Origin: Gammaproteobacteria bacterium
GTDB taxonomy: Bacteria; Pseudomonadota; Gammaproteobacteria; GCA-001735895
DNA: 7,711 nt
Reading direction: 5' to 3'
Assembly (NCBI GenBank): GCA_027293245.1
Contig: JAPUFZ010000310.1
Location: 1-7,711 of the forward strand
Made by a program: the position numbers and the translations under genes. Below are positions 6,715-7,711 of the stretch, piece by piece (within the stretch, counting starts at the first letter, position 1; each line of letters opens with the position of its first letter). The notes under the pieces were generated by a model, which saw only the letters and a program-made list of their open reading frames with translations, was not told the origin of the DNA and searched no databases.

Positions 6715-7519
6715 TCCGGCGATTGGGGCCGAAATTCGTGGCGTTGACTTGCGCGAGCCCTTGAGCAACCGGCAGTTTGATGAAATTCATAACGCATTTG
6801 CCGAGCACCAGGTCCTGTTTTTTCGTGGACAGGAGGAATTGGCGCCCGAAGCACAGGTGCGCTTTGGCCGGATGTTTGGCGATCTGCATACCCATCCGGC
6901 GGCACCCACCCATCCTGATCACCCGGAAATCTTCGTTATTCATGCGCATAAGGATTCCAAGATCGCGAATGGCAACTTCTGGCATACCGATGTGTCTTGC
7001 GACGAAGAACCACCGCTCGGCACGGCTTTGCAATTGCACCTGCTGCCATCCAACGGGGGCGATACTTTGTTTGCCAGCATGTATGCGGCTTATGAAGCCT
7101 TGTCTGATTTGATGAAACGCATCCTCTCATCCCTAACCGCGATGCATGAGTCGGAACATCTATATCGTGGGCGTTATTCGGACCGTGGTGTCGACGATGC
7201 AAGTATGGAATATCCAAGTGCCGAGCATCCGGTGATCCGCACCCATCCGGTAACGGGAAAACAGGCGATATACGTCAATTCCTGCTTCACCACTCGCATC
7301 GTCGGCCTGGAACGCGAGGAAAGCGACGCGCTATTGGAATTCCTGTTTCAGCATTGTCAGCGGCCGGAATTTCAAATCCGCTGGCGCTGGCAAAAGAATG
7401 ACATGGTGTTCTGGGACAATCGCTGCGTCCAGCATTTCGCTGTGTGGGATTACTGGCCGGAAGAACGCCGCGGCCATCGCGTCACCATTCAAGGCGAAAA
7501 ACCCTTCCACAAGGCCTGA
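6680..7519 (+). CDS. TauD/TfdA-family 2-oxoglutarate-dependent dioxygenase
   Basis: This 279-residue cytosolic enzyme is close in length and layout to E. coli TauD (283). Fe(II) and 2-oxoglutarate enzymes of this family hydroxylate a substrate carbon, releasing sulfite from taurine or cleaving related compounds. The iron triad is visible: H102 and D104 in FWHTDVS, and H252 in CVQHFAVWDY. T129 (GGDT) and R263 match residues that bind 2-oxoglutarate in TauD, and R267 (HRVTI) matches the arginine that grips the taurine sulfonate. H72 in HTHPAAP matches TauD His70, but the taurine-contacting Tyr73 is Ala75 here, so the substrate may not be taurine. These pairings were made by eye from memory. The C-terminus GEKPFHKA resembles that of TauD. 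The gene follows an IS6 remnant, which suggests that its original upstream region was replaced. Family is certain; calling it tauD would overreach. Confidence 0.93.
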   Translation: MNNNSIEITPLSPAIGAEIRGVDLREPLSNRQFDEIHNAFAEHQVLFFRGQEELAPEAQVRFGRMFGDLHTHPAAPTHPDHPEIFVIHAHKDSKIANGNFWHTDVSCDEEPPLGTALQLHLLPSNGGDTLFASMYAAYEALSDLMKRILSSLTAMHESEHLYRGRYSDRGVDDASMEYPSAEHPVIRTHPVTGKQAIYVNSCFTTRIVGLEREESDALLEFLFQHCQRPEFQIRWRWQKNDMVFWDNRCVQHFAVWDYWPEERRGHRVTIQGEKPFHKA

Positions 7520-7560
7520 GTCTTAACCCTGGCCCCTCCTGAAAACTTAATCGTTAGACC

Positions 7561-7600
7561 TGCCCGACTTCGTGGGCATAATTCACGCGACTGCTCGCGT
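7561..7600 (+). other. Two adjacent small hairpins downstream of the dioxygenase gene
   Basis: TGCCC/GGGCA (7561-7578, 8-base loop) and ACGCGA/TCGCGT (7585-7600, 4-base loop CTGC) can each fold. Neither is followed by a T run on the + strand, so they are not a convincing intrinsic terminator. They may belong to mobile-element DNA, since a transposase-like fragment begins about 40 bases further on. Confidence 0.35.
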
Positions 7601-7637
7601 ATAACGACGATGTAGCCCTCCAACACGGGGCAACGCT

Positions 7638-7711
7638 TCACGGATTTCGAAGCATCGTCACCTGTTGCCGCAGCGCAAGATTTTCCACGATCAGTCTACG
7701 ACGAGACTTGA
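7638..7711 (-). pseudogene. Probable transposase/integrase N-terminal fragment, interrupted; continues beyond the window
   Basis: Read on the - strand from the window edge, the frame gives RRRLIVENLALRQQVTMLRNP and then a TGA stop (7638-7640). The block VENLALRQQ is a common N-terminal motif of putative DDE transposases with an integrase core (usually ENLALRQQLAVLRR). The stop comes just after this block and no continuation was seen in the next 100 bases, so the copy is either a truncated remnant or frameshifted. The start lies outside the window. The match is short and was recognised by eye. Confidence 0.5.

Noticed and set aside
7520..7559. Very short attC-like pair GTCTTAAC (7520) and GTTAGAC (7553)
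   Set aside because: The arms pair only with a bulged base and the span of about 40 bases is shorter than known attC sites; probably chance.
1..7711. CRISPR array, tRNA or rRNA genes
   Set aside because: No regularly spaced repeats, no tRNA-like cloverleaf and no rRNA-like sequence were seen on either strand.

Overview
The window looks like a segment of a gammaproteobacterial chromosome, probably a marine or environmental lineage. This rests on the style of the encoded proteins (a sodium:alanine-type symporter with a signal peptide, a DUF3604 protein, a SulP transporter with a STAS domain, a TauD-like dioxygenase) and moderate GC content; no taxonomic marker gene is present. All intact genes are on the + strand. 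The region has clearly been reworked by deletions and mobile elements.

Layout. Positions 1-438 hold the remains of a succinate-semialdehyde dehydrogenase-like gene with a large internal deletion that also shifts the frame. It overlaps (TGATG) a class III omega-aminotransferase gene (about 438-881) that is cut off after about 130-140 residues. A short junction with inverted and direct repeats (889-932) follows. Next come three intact, closely spaced genes: an AGCS-family Na+/amino acid symporter (961-2541), a DUF3604 protein with a PHP-like putative metal hydrolase core (2596-4836) and a SulP-type anion transporter (4858-6549). Gaps of 54 and 21 bases and the absence of an obvious terminator suggest one transcript.

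Just after the SulP gene lies a fragment of an IS6-family insertion sequence: a terminal-repeat-like end at 6567 and the first 15 or so codons of its transposase from 6622. It is cut off a few bases before the ribosome binding site of a TauD/TfdA-family 2-oxoglutarate dioxygenase gene (6680-7519). The right edge carries two small hairpins and, on the - strand, a fragment that looks like the N-terminal part of another transposase (7638-7711).

How the genes may work together (inference). The symporter could import an amino-acid-like solute, the DUF3604 protein could hydrolyse a bond in a related compound, SulP could move sulfate, bicarbonate or an organic anion, and the TauD-like enzyme could oxidatively release a group such as sulfite. 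The degraded aminotransferase/dehydrogenase pair is a typical omega-amino acid catabolic couple (GABA, beta-alanine or similar), so the locus may once have been a larger amine or sulfonate degradation cluster. No substrate can be assigned from sequence alone.
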